Shown: positions 21,997-29,504 of the stretch, piece after piece | Layout of the letters: every line of letters starts with the position of its first letter | Numbering within the stretch: position 1 is the first letter of the stretch | Source of the DNA: Nocardia seriolae NBRC 15557 | GTDB taxonomy: Bacteria > Actinomycetota > Actinomycetes > Mycobacteriales > Mycobacteriaceae | Length of the DNA: 64,000 bases | Direction of reading: 5' to 3' | Assembly (NCBI RefSeq): GCF_007990715.1 | Contig: NZ_BJWY01000005.1 | Span: 1-64,000, forward strand | Notes under the pieces: model-generated | The model's database searches: none | What the model saw: only the letters and a program-made list of their open reading frames with translations | What the model was told of the DNA's origin: nothing | Position numbers and translations under genes: made by a program

Positions 21997-22686
21997 CTAT
22001 CCGGATTCGAAGAGGCCCGGGATCGTGAGGGCGTACTCGAGGTCCGCGCGAACGCCGAGCATGGCCAGTACGCCGCGGACCATGGTGATCCGGGCGGCAT
22101 CGATGGTGGGCTGATCGGGCTCGCCGTGCGGGGCCGCGGCGGAGATGCGGTAGACGACGAACTCGCAGATCTGCAGCGAGGTGTCGAGATCCAGCTCGGC
22201 GGGCGCGGGCCGGCCCAGGGAGATCACCTTGTCGCGCACCAGGATTCGAATGGCGGCGATGGCCTCCTCCCGATACGCCGACACCGGGGAGCCCGGATCG
22301 TGCAGCTCGGCGAACAGCGGGGCCAGCATCGGGCCGTGCCCGCCCGCCCAGTGCAGGTACGCCTCGATCAGATTGATGCCCAGTTCCACCGGTTGCTCGG
22401 TGCGGTCCAGGGCCGCGCCGATGCCGCCGACCAGATCCTCGTTGGAGATGGCGAGCACCGCGTGCAGCGGCTCGGTGGCATTGGCGAAGTACCGGTAGAA
22501 GGTGGGCCGGGCCAGCCCGGCCTTCTCGATGATGCGGGCCACGCTCAGCCCGCGCGAACCCTGTTCGGCGAAGACCTCGGCGGTAGCCAGCATGATGCGG
22601 GCGCGCACCTGGTCGGCCTGTTTCTCCGTCTGCGGCGGGCGGCCGCGACGAGCCGGGGTGGGTTTGTCCGCCGGAGGGCTTGACAT
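21997..22686 (-). CDS. TetR-family transcriptional regulator
   Basis: A 229-aa repressor. After a basic Pro-rich leader (ADKPTPARRGRPPQTEKQ), the helix-turn-helix reads ATAEVFAEQGSRGLSVARII then EKAGLARPTFYRYFAN, at about residues 35-70. The C-terminal part is a helical ligand-binding domain. The ATG at 22686 is taken as start; a GTG at 22698 is possible. It is divergent from an ALDH-SDR operon. The intergenic DNA holds two tandem palindromes, most likely its operators, so it probably represses both itself and the ALDH operon until an inducer (perhaps an aldehyde or its precursor) binds. Confidence 0.9.
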   Translation of the reverse strand: MSSPPADKPTPARRGRPPQTEKQADQVRARIMLATAEVFAEQGSRGLSVARIIEKAGLARPTFYRYFANATEPLHAVLAISNEDLVGGIGAALDRTEQPVELGINLIEAYLHWAGGHGPMLAPLFAELHDPGSPVSAYREEAIAAIRILVRDKVISLGRPAPAELDLDTSLQICEFVVYRISAAAPHGEPDQPTIDAARITMVRGVLAMLGVRADLEYALTIPGLFESG

Positions 22687-22710
22687 GGTGTGCGTCACGT
22701 CTATTAATCT

Positions 22711-22739
22711 AACACCAGTGTTCATGTAACACCGATGTT
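22711..22739. promoter_or_regulatory. Two tandem palindromes, TetR operator
   Basis: AACACCAGTGTT (22711-22722, palindromic arms AACAC/GTGTT) and AACACCGATGTT (22728-22739, one arm mismatch) lie 17 bp apart, centre to centre, between the divergent TetR and ALDH genes. The first copy is followed by CATG and the second by CATT, so the repeat unit extends to about 15 bases. AT-rich stretches on both sides (TATTAATCT; CATTAAATAG) look like the two -10 regions, so a bound repressor would block both promoters. Confidence 0.7.
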
Positions 22740-22776
22740 CATTAAATAGAGATCCGACTCCTCGAGAGGGCGACCA

Positions 22777-24348
22777 ATGACGACTGCCCAGCAGCTCGCC
22801 GCCGCCGATGCGCTGCCTTTTGACCTGGTCCAGCGGCTGCTCGGCCATGCCGTCGCGGGCGGTGCGCCCTCGGTGCAGGTGTTCGCGCCCGCCACCGGAG
22901 CCAAGATCGCCGACCTGCCGCAGTCCTCGATCGCCGATATCGAGGCCGCCTTCGCCACCGCGCGCGCCGCGCAGGAGAAGTGGGCGCGGGTGCCGGTCGG
23001 GGAGCGGGCCGCGCTGCTGCGCCGCATTCACGATCTGGTGCTCGCCGAGCAGGACACCATCCTCGACATCGTCCAGCTCGAGACCGGCAAGTCCCGGGTG
23101 CACGCCTTCGACGAGGTCTCCGATGTCGCGGTGAACACCCGCTTCTACGCCGCGGAGGGCAAATCGATTCTGGCGCACCGCAAGCCGCGCGGCGTCATGC
23201 CGATGCTCACCCAGGTGGAGGTGCGCAACCGGCCCAAGGGCGTGGTCGCGGTCATCTCGCCGTGGAACTACCCCCTCGCGCTGGGCGCCTCCGACGCGCT
23301 GCCCGCGCTGCTCGCGGGCAATGCCGTGATCGGGCGGCCGGACAACCAGACCGCGCTGACGCTGCTGTGGGCCATCGACATCGCCGAGCGCGCGGGCCTG
23401 CCCAAGGGCCTGTGGCAGGCGGTGCTGGGTCGCGGCGCGGTGGTCGGCACCGAGGTCATCGCCCGCGCCGACTATGTCGACTACACCGGGTCCAGCGCCA
23501 CCGGGCGCACCATCGCCCAGCAGGCGGGTGAGCGGCTCATCGGCTACTCGCTGGAGCTGGGCGGCAAGAACCCGCTGCTGGTGCTCGAAGACGCGGATGT
23601 CTCCGCCGCCGCCAAGATCGCGGTGCGGGCCTGCTTCGCCTCGGCCGGGCAGCTGTGCGAATCGATCGAGCGGATCTACGTGCACGACAGGGTGTACGAG
23701 CAGTTCGTCACCGAATTCGTGGCGAACACCAAGGAATTGAACCTGGGCAAGACCCTGGACTTCTCCTACGAGATCGGCTCGCTGACCTTCCCGCGCCAGA
23801 GCGACACGGTGAGCAAGCATGTCGACGACGCGGTCGCCAAGGGCGCGAAGGTGCTCGCGGGCGGCAAGGCACGACCGGATCTGGGCCCCTACTTCTACGA
23901 GCCCACCATCCTCGAGGGCGTGCGCGAGGGCATGACCGTCTACCGCGAGGAGACCTTCGGGCCGGTCGTCTCCGTCTACCGGGTGGGCTCCGACGACGAG
24001 GCCGTCGCCCAGGCCAATGACACCGCCTACGGCCTCAATGCCAGCGTCTGGAGCAAGGACGTGAACCGGGGCCGCGAGGTGGCCGCGCGGGTGCGCGCCG
24101 GATCGGTGAACGTGAACGAGGGCTTCATCGCCGCCTGGGGTTCGGTGGCCGCGCCCTCGGGCGGGCTCGGCATTTCCGGCACCGGTCGCCGGCACGGGCC
24201 CGAGGGCCTGCTGAAATACATCGACACCCAGACCATCGCGGTGCAGCGGGGCCTGCCCATCGCGCCGCTGCCGGGCATGTCGGAACAACTGTGGGCCAAG
24301 ACCATGACGCTCTACCTGGGCGTCATGAAGACACTGCGCCAGAAGTGA
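22777..24348 (+). CDS. Aldehyde dehydrogenase, GabD2-like (succinate-semialdehyde type)
   Basis: A 523-aa NAD(P)-dependent aldehyde dehydrogenase. The catalytic Cys is in SAGQLCESIERIY (about residue 293) and the general-base Glu in LELGGKNP (about residue 259). The sequence resembles mycobacterial GabD2 along its length (VISPWNYPLALGASDALPAL, GSSATGRTIA, SGTGRRHGPEGLLKY). The usual Lys of the cofactor loop (K-P-D-x-Q-T) is Arg here, GRPDNQT near residue 187, which may alter NAD/NADP preference. The true substrate is not determined by sequence. It heads an operon with an SDR 35 bp downstream and is divergent from the TetR gene across the operators. Confidence 0.88.
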   Translation: MTTAQQLAAADALPFDLVQRLLGHAVAGGAPSVQVFAPATGAKIADLPQSSIADIEAAFATARAAQEKWARVPVGERAALLRRIHDLVLAEQDTILDIVQLETGKSRVHAFDEVSDVAVNTRFYAAEGKSILAHRKPRGVMPMLTQVEVRNRPKGVVAVISPWNYPLALGASDALPALLAGNAVIGRPDNQTALTLLWAIDIAERAGLPKGLWQAVLGRGAVVGTEVIARADYVDYTGSSATGRTIAQQAGERLIGYSLELGGKNPLLVLEDADVSAAAKIAVRACFASAGQLCESIERIYVHDRVYEQFVTEFVANTKELNLGKTLDFSYEIGSLTFPRQSDTVSKHVDDAVAKGAKVLAGGKARPDLGPYFYEPTILEGVREGMTVYREETFGPVVSVYRVGSDDEAVAQANDTAYGLNASVWSKDVNRGREVAARVRAGSVNVNEGFIAAWGSVAAPSGGLGISGTGRRHGPEGLLKYIDTQTIAVQRGLPIAPLPGMSEQLWAKTMTLYLGVMKTLRQK

Positions 24349-24383
24349 TTTCCACCGACCATTCGACAGGGGAACAGAGGGGT

Positions 24384-25211
24384 ATGAAGACCGTAGCGGG
24401 CAAGAAGGTGCTGGTCACGGGTGCGGCCATGGGGCTGGGCAAGTCCTTCGCCCAGCGCGCGGTGGCCGAGCAGGCCGCCGACGTGGTGCTCTGGGACATC
24501 AACGAGACCGCGCTCAAGGAGACCGCGGCCGAGCTGGCGGCCCAGGGCGGCAGCCGGATTCACCACTACGTGGTGGACGTCTCCGACCGCCAGGCGATCG
24601 CGGAGGCGGGCGCGATCGTGCGCGCCGAGGTCGGCGGCATCGACGTGCTGGTCAACAATGCGGGCATCGTGCGCGGCAACGGCTACTTCTGGGAGACCGC
24701 GAACAAGGCCGACATCGACAAGACGATGGCGATCAATTCGCTCGCCCCCATGTACATCACCCTCGAATTCCTGCCCGCCATGGTGGCCAACACCGGCGTC
24801 GAGGGCCGCGTGCTGAACATCGCCTCCTCGGCCGGTCTGGTCGCCAACCCGCGCATGAGCGTCTACGCCGCCTCCAAGTGGGCCGCGCTGGGCTGGTCGG
24901 ACTCGGTGCGCCTGGAACTCGAGCAGTCCGGCAACGAGCACGTCAAGTTCACCACCGTCTGCCCGACCTACATCAACACCGGGATGTTCGACGGCGCCAA
25001 GGGTTTCTGGTTCACCCCGATCCTGGAGCAGGAGGAGGTCGTGGACACCTCCTGGACCGAGATGAAGAAGGGTTCGGCCCTGGTGGTCCTGCCCTGGACC
25101 TCGCGGCTGAACCGGGCGATCTCGGGCCTGCTCCCGCTCAAGGTCCGCGACTTCTATCTCAACACCGTCGGCGTCTACCACTCCATGGACGAATTCACCG
25201 GCCGCAAATAG
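24384..25211 (+). CDS. Short-chain dehydrogenase/reductase
   Basis: A 275-aa classical SDR. The cofactor motif is VLVTGAAMGLGKS (T-G-x-x-x-G-x-G, residues 10-22). D-V and NNAG (LVNNAGIVRG) follow, and the catalytic Ser-Tyr-Lys are in NIASSAGLVANPRMSVYAAS then KWA. An Asp in LWDIN after beta-2 suggests preference for NAD over NADP. The chosen ATG at 24384 has AGAGGGG immediately upstream; a longer open frame into the ALDH gene was rejected. Paired with ALDH, it could interconvert an alcohol and the aldehyde oxidised by the upstream enzyme; this is inference from operon position. Confidence 0.9.
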   Translation: MKTVAGKKVLVTGAAMGLGKSFAQRAVAEQAADVVLWDINETALKETAAELAAQGGSRIHHYVVDVSDRQAIAEAGAIVRAEVGGIDVLVNNAGIVRGNGYFWETANKADIDKTMAINSLAPMYITLEFLPAMVANTGVEGRVLNIASSAGLVANPRMSVYAASKWAALGWSDSVRLELEQSGNEHVKFTTVCPTYINTGMFDGAKGFWFTPILEQEEVVDTSWTEMKKGSALVVLPWTSRLNRAISGLLPLKVRDFYLNTVGVYHSMDEFTGRK

Positions 25212-25252
25212 CATTTCGGGCCCCGCCCGGCCGGTACCGCCATACTGGCCGG

Positions 25253-25606
25253 ATGGGAAACCGATGGGTCGGCGTGACGATAGATTGCGTCGACGTGGAA
25301 CGGGTCGCGACGTTCTGGAGTGCGCTGCTGGATCGCCCGCGGGGACCGTCGGAACCCGGTTGGGTCTACCTGGGCCACCCCGGCGATCAGCAGCCCCGCC
25401 TGGTCTTCCAGCCGGTGCCCGAGTCCACGCACGGCAAGGTGCGGCTGCACCTCGACGTCGCCGTGGACGACATCGGGGCGGGGATGGCGCAAGTCGAAGC
25501 GCTCGGCGGCCGAAATACCGGTGAGCGAAACGATTACGACGCCGGTGTGGTCGTGGTGATGGCCGATCTCGAAGGGCACGAATCCTGTCTCGTGCAGTAT
25601 TCCTGA
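25253..25606 (+). CDS. VOC-family (glyoxalase-like) protein
   Basis: A 117-aa single-module vicinal-oxygen-chelate fold protein. It begins WVGVTIDCVDVERVATFWSAL, the usual first beta-alpha unit, and ends VVVMADLEGHESCLVQYS, the typical last strand with the E of the metal site. The middle VRLHLDVAVDDIGAGMAQVE is the second unit. These proteins include dioxygenases, isomerases and antibiotic-binding proteins, so no reaction is assigned. It starts 41 bp after the SDR and may belong to the same operon. The next gene (AraC) is convergent with only 13 bp between stops. Confidence 0.75.
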   Translation: MGNRWVGVTIDCVDVERVATFWSALLDRPRGPSEPGWVYLGHPGDQQPRLVFQPVPESTHGKVRLHLDVAVDDIGAGMAQVEALGGRNTGERNDYDAGVVVVMADLEGHESCLVQYS

Positions 25607-25619
25607 GTCCGAGCCAGTG

Positions 25620-26639
25620 CTATGCCGTGCGCTCGGTGAGCGGGTCCTTGCGGAAGGTGTCGGGTGTCTGCCCGGTCCAGCGGTGGAAGGCGCGGCGCAG
25701 CGCGCGGGCGTCGGAGTAGCCGACCCGCGCGGCGACCGACTGGATCGGCAGGCCGGTCTCGCGCAGCAGATTCGTGGCCCGGTCGCGGCGGACCTGCTCG
25801 ACCTCCGTGCGCCAGGTGCTGTTTCGTTCGTACAGGCGGCGTTGCAGGGTGCGCGGGCTGATCGCCAGGCGGCGGGCCACGGTGTCGAGGCCGCAGCCGC
25901 CGGTCTCGAGGGCGCCGTGGATCGCGTGGTGCAGCTGCTCGCGCCAGTCGGGCGCCCGGCGGGAGGTGGCGAGCATGAGTTCGGCGTAGCTGCACAGCAT
26001 TTCACCCAGGACCGGGTCCTCGCCGGTGGGCAGCGTGCCCGCGTCCAGGAAGGTGATCTCGGAGAACGGCGCGCCGAAATCGATTCTGGTGGTGCCGAAT
26101 TCGTTGACGAGGTCGCGGTGGCGGGCGGTGACCCGGTGGGTGAAGGCGACGCGCACGGGGACGATGTGATGGCCGGTGGCTTCCCGCACGCGGCGCAGGA
26201 TCAGCGACAGCACGAATTCCTCGACCGGGACGAAGACCGGGTCGGACTCCACGGCCACCCCGACCCGGACGGTGAGCAGGCCGCCGTCCTCGAGGACCTC
26301 CCACACCACCGTGGGATCGGTGACCGCGGACCGGAATTCCATGACGGTGCGCAGACTCTCGGCCAGCGTCGGGCGGCTGGTGAGCAGGTAGTCCCACACC
26401 CCCAGGGCGCCGCGCTCGGCGGTGGCCGAGGCGCACAGGCCCGCTCCGGGCCCGCCGGTGGCGCCGATCAATTCCCACATCCGCCACGCCGACTCGATGG
26501 GTACGCGCAGCTTGTCGTCCTCGAGCCGGGACTGATCGATGCCCGAGACGCCGGCGATGTGCCCGGGTGTCGCGCCGACTCTCGCCGCCGTCTCCTGAAG
26601 CACGACCGCGGTGCGCATGGGGATGGTGCCTTCGATCAC
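25620..26639 (-). CDS. AraC-family transcriptional regulator (OruR/ArgR type)
   Basis: A 339-aa activator with an N-terminal arabinose-binding-like domain of the AraC_binding type (residues 20-215) and a C-terminal pair of helix-turn-helices: VARRLAISPRTLQRRLYERN and VAARVGYSDARALRRAFHRW then TGQTP, with the signature ending typical of AraC proteins. The ligand is unknown. The start is annotated as GTG at 26639. An ATG at 26618, preceded by GAAGG at 10 bases, is equally possible and would remove 7 residues. Just upstream on the same strand lies a truncated amidohydrolase gene, probably a former target or partner. Confidence 0.85.
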   Translation of the reverse strand: MIEGTIPMRTAVVLQETAARVGATPGHIAGVSGIDQSRLEDDKLRVPIESAWRMWELIGATGGPGAGLCASATAERGALGVWDYLLTSRPTLAESLRTVMEFRSAVTDPTVVWEVLEDGGLLTVRVGVAVESDPVFVPVEEFVLSLILRRVREATGHHIVPVRVAFTHRVTARHRDLVNEFGTTRIDFGAPFSEITFLDAGTLPTGEDPVLGEMLCSYAELMLATSRRAPDWREQLHHAIHGALETGGCGLDTVARRLAISPRTLQRRLYERNSTWRTEVEQVRRDRATNLLRETGLPIQSVAARVGYSDARALRRAFHRWTGQTPDTFRKDPLTERTA

Positions 26640-26682
26640 CGGCGGAGCATAACGAATGTTTCATACCGTTCGGTTTTCTGTG

Positions 26683-26706
26683 AGCGCCCCATCTTTCCGG
26701 GGCGCT
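26683..26706. terminator. Hairpin between truncated amidohydrolase and AraC
   Basis: AGCGCCCC and GGGGCGCT form a perfect 8-bp stem with an 8-base loop (ATCTTTCC), 19 bp after the stop of the minus-strand amidohydrolase fragment and 44 bp before the AraC start. There is no U-tract on either strand. Confidence 0.45.
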
Positions 26707-26724
26707 GGAAACCGGGGCGGCCGT

Positions 26725-27171
26725 TCAGCGTCCGAGCAGAGCCGCCTCGAACAGCGGATCGGCCAGGGAGCGGCCGAGGATGTCGGTGGTCACCGCGACC
26801 CCGGCCATGCCGAGATCGTCGAGGCCGCGCGACATTTCGGTGAGGGCGGCATCGAGGTGGGGCAGCGGCAGCGCCGCGAAGGCGGAGAACCGATCGGGGT
26901 GACGCGCGACGATATCGGCGTAGAGGTCGTTGGCCGCGCGGGCGGCGCTCACGGCGTGCTCGGGATTGTCGAAGTGCGGGCTCTGCGGCGTCACCGACAG
27001 CACCTGATGCTCGATCCCGGCCGAATCATTGAGCGCGAAACGCGCTTCCAGCTCGGCGGGGGTCTCGCCCGCACCCATGCCGCGCTGGGTGGCGGTGTCG
27101 GTGCGCCCGTAGGAGTCGAGCAGATCGAGGTAGCCCTCGCTCCACAGGTGGGCATGGATGTCGATACGCAC
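26725..27171 (-). pseudogene. Truncated amidohydrolase (ACMSD-like), N-terminal part
   Basis: The 148-aa product begins MRIDIHAHLWSEGYLDLLDS, with the metal-binding H-x-H of amidohydrolase-2 / ACMSD decarboxylases. It continues with the expected PHFDNPEHAVSAARAANDLY, HPDRFSAFAALPLPHLDAA and MAGVAVTTDILGRSL-ADPLFE. It stops exactly where the family's DPLFE block begins, so about 170 C-terminal residues with the remaining metal His and Asp ligands are missing. An intact ribosome site (AAGGAG, six bases before the GTG) survives. The following 85 bp before AraC contain no further homologous coding sequence, so a deletion rather than a simple frameshift is likely. Confidence 0.75.
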
Positions 27172-27288
27172 GGGGAACTCCTTGGACGATGTGACCGCTG
27201 GTGCTCCACGAACTTACGAGTGGCCGGGATGGCGGCCCGGGGGCCGAACGCGCCGCGAAGGGGACCGCGGCCGCCACGCCGGAACCGC

Positions 27289-27918
27289 TCAGAGGGTGCC
27301 GTTCTCGATATCGCGCTTGAGGGCTGCCTGGTACGCGCGGTGCGAGGACGTCCCGTTGTCGGCGGTGAAGGAGATCAGCAGCGGGTTCGCCAGGAAGGTG
27401 ATGTGCTCGTTCACCGTGGTGGTCCCGTTGCCGTTGTCGGTGAAGGTGATCTTCTGGTGGGTGATCACGTCACCCTGGTCGTAGCTGTCGGTGAGGTAGT
27501 AGTGGTCGGCGGGGTAGAGGCGTTGCTCGGCCTGGGTTTTCGCGGGGTAGTCGACCGAACCCATCGGGACGTTCTCCAGCGCGGTGAAATCGATGGTCTG
27601 CGTGAGGCCGTCGGAGCAGGTGCGATGGGTGATGATGTCCTGCAGGAACGGATGTCGTCCGATGTCGTTGCGCAGGTTCGAGTACACCGACCACACCTTG
27701 GCCAGCGGCGCGTTGATGGTGACCGGCAGATCGACCGTGCGCGACACCTGGCCCGAGGACGGAGCCTTCTGCTCGGTTTGATAGGTCGCCCAGGCGGTTT
27801 GCCAGCCCGGCGTGTAGGCGTTCGGGGTGTCGGTACACGTCGGTGCGGAATCCGCTTGCGCAACCGGCGAACCCGTCGCGAACGACAGGGCCATGGCGCA
27901 TCCCACAAGATATTTCAC
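27289..27918 (-). CDS. Secreted SRPBCC/START-like protein
   Basis: A 209-aa exported protein. A signal peptide (YLVGCAMALSFATGSPVAQA) is followed by a polyketide-cyclase/START-like domain: VSRTVDLPVTINAPLAKVWS then VYSNLRND is the classic opening strand and helix, and TVNEHITFLANPLLISF lies near the end. This fold binds lipids or other hydrophobic ligands, so a periplasmic carrier role is plausible but not shown. The start is set at GTG 27918 because it gives a normal signal peptide; an ATG at 27966 would place 16 extra charged residues ahead of it. A TACAGT element lies 6 bases before the GTG, so the message could be leaderless. Confidence 0.7.
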   Translation of the reverse strand: MKYLVGCAMALSFATGSPVAQADSAPTCTDTPNAYTPGWQTAWATYQTEQKAPSSGQVSRTVDLPVTINAPLAKVWSVYSNLRNDIGRHPFLQDIITHRTCSDGLTQTIDFTALENVPMGSVDYPAKTQAEQRLYPADHYYLTDSYDQGDVITHQKITFTDNGNGTTTVNEHITFLANPLLISFTADNGTSSHRAYQAALKRDIENGTL

Positions 27919-28085
27919 GAGCGGACTGTAACGTGTTCTCGACTTTTGCGGGCCGGGCTCCCTCATGAATCATTAACACTGCTCGTGGTTCGCTCGATAG
28001 CCACGTGACGGTGACCGCGCGCGTCGATCGCCCGTGCGATACTCGGCCGGGGCGGCGCAGCGCCCGAGGGAGGAAAGAGAACTCA

Positions 28086-29249
28086 ATGGGCCTGTTCGAC
28101 ATGATCCGCGGCGAATTCGTCGACATCATCGAATGGTTGGACGACACTCGCACCACGCTGGCGTGGCGGTTCCCGCGCTACGAGAACGAGATCAAGAACG
28201 GCGCGGAGCTGATCGTCCGGGAGGGGCAGCAGGCCGTCTTCGTCTACCGCGGACAGCTCGCCGACAGGTATGGGCCCGGGCACTACACGCTGACCAGCGA
28301 GAACATGCCGATCATGTCCACGCTGCAGGGCTGGCGGTACGGCTTCAACTCGCCGTTCCGGTCGGAGGTGTACTTCGTCAATAACCGCGCGGTCACCGAT
28401 ATGCGGTGGGGCACACCGCAGCCGGTCACCGTCCGCGATCCCGACTTCCGCATGGTGCAGATCCGCGCCAACGGCACCGCCAATGTCCGGGTCACCGACA
28501 TCGAGGTGTTCCTGCGCCAGATGATCGGCACCAATGCCGAGGTCGACGCCGAGGCGCTGAGCGAGCAGCTGCGCGCCAATGTCGCGCTGGCCTTCTCCGA
28601 CATGGTGCTGGCCTCCGGGCTGGGCGCCATCGACCTGCAGGGCCGTCAGGTCGAATTGTCGGACAAGCTGCGCGAATTCGTCGGCCAGCGGCTGTCCGGT
28701 TTCGGCATCGGCGTCGAGGGCGTCACCATGACGATCTCGCTGCCCGAGGAGATCCAGCAGGCCATGACCCGCGGTGTGGCGCGCGGCGTCGAGGCGGGCG
28801 GCTTCATGAACAATGTCGACCTCAACCGCTACCAGCAGATGCAGGCCGCCGACGCCATGCTCGCCGCCGCCCAGAACCCCGGCGGCGGCATGGGAGCCGC
28901 CATGCAGGCGGGCATGGGCGTCGTCCTCGGCGGCCAGATGGCCGGGGCCATGCAGGGCGGCTACGCCCAGCCGCAGCAGCCCGCCCCCGCCGCCCCGCAG
29001 CAGCCCGCCCCGCCGCCGCTGCCCGGCCAGCAGCAGTTCCACTTCGACAACGGCGGCCAGCCCGCGGGTCCTTTCACCATCGACCAACTGCGCCAATACG
29101 TCTCGTCGGGCCAGTTGAACCGCGACACCAACGTCTGGACCGAAGGCATGTCCGGCTGGCAGTCGGCGATCTCCGTCCCGGCTCTCCAGGCCCTGTTCAC
29201 CACCCCGCCCCCGCTCCCGGGCACCCCGCCGCCCCTGCCCCCGCGGTAG
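28086..29249 (+). CDS. SPFH-domain protein with C-terminal GYF_2 domain (YdjI-like)
   Basis: A 387-aa member of the SPFH (stomatin/flotillin-like) superfamily, virion-core-protein type, like Bacillus YdjI. Residues 1-225 are the SPFH part: AELIVREGQQAVFVYRGQLA, YGPGHYTLTSENMPIM and VYFVNNRAVTDMRWGTPQPV. A Gly/Met/Gln-rich linker follows (about 265-315), then a GYF_2 domain (GPFTIDQLRQYVSSGQLNRD then TNVWTEGMSGWQ) and a proline-rich end. The GYF_2 module usually binds partners or membranes. The ATG has GGAGGAAAG upstream. Two genes downstream encode a zinc-ribbon membrane protein and a small membrane protein, reproducing YdjI-YdjG-YdjH, a complex that anchors PspA in Bacillus. Confidence 0.88.
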   Translation: MGLFDMIRGEFVDIIEWLDDTRTTLAWRFPRYENEIKNGAELIVREGQQAVFVYRGQLADRYGPGHYTLTSENMPIMSTLQGWRYGFNSPFRSEVYFVNNRAVTDMRWGTPQPVTVRDPDFRMVQIRANGTANVRVTDIEVFLRQMIGTNAEVDAEALSEQLRANVALAFSDMVLASGLGAIDLQGRQVELSDKLREFVGQRLSGFGIGVEGVTMTISLPEEIQQAMTRGVARGVEAGGFMNNVDLNRYQQMQAADAMLAAAQNPGGGMGAAMQAGMGVVLGGQMAGAMQGGYAQPQQPAPAAPQQPAPPPLPGQQQFHFDNGGQPAGPFTIDQLRQYVSSGQLNRDTNVWTEGMSGWQSAISVPALQALFTTPPPLPGTPPPLPPR

Positions 29250-29262
29250 CGATCGCCCGCGC

Positions 29263-29285
29263 GGCGGCAGCGCTCCGCTGCCGCC
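29263..29285. terminator. Strong hairpin after the SPFH gene
   Basis: GGCGGCAGCG and CGCTGCCGCC form a perfect 10-bp stem with a 3-base loop, 14 bp after the SPFH stop codon. It may terminate or attenuate transcription before the zinc-ribbon gene. The remainder of the 255-bp gap (29250-29504) is GC-rich with no gene I can support. Confidence 0.55.
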
Positions 29286-29504
29286 CGCGGCAACGCCCGG
29301 CCGAACCCGCGCCGAGACGAGTCACCGACCGTGAACCACGAACCGCCGCAGCCGAACACCGCGGCACCCTCGCCTCGCCCACCGGGCCGCTTCGCCGCGC
29401 CCCGCGCCGCCGTTCGCCCACCACGCCCGACAACTCGGTGCGTCCCGAAAGTCCCTCCCCAGCAATGGCGCGACCGTCGAGTCCGCCGCACCGAGTGAGC
29501 TCCC

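Noticed and set aside
21625-22686. The TetR gene near ethA as an EthR equivalent
   Set aside because: EthR is divergent and adjacent to ethA in M. tuberculosis. Here the TetR gene is separated by a cupin gene, is convergent with ethA, and its operators face the ALDH operon.
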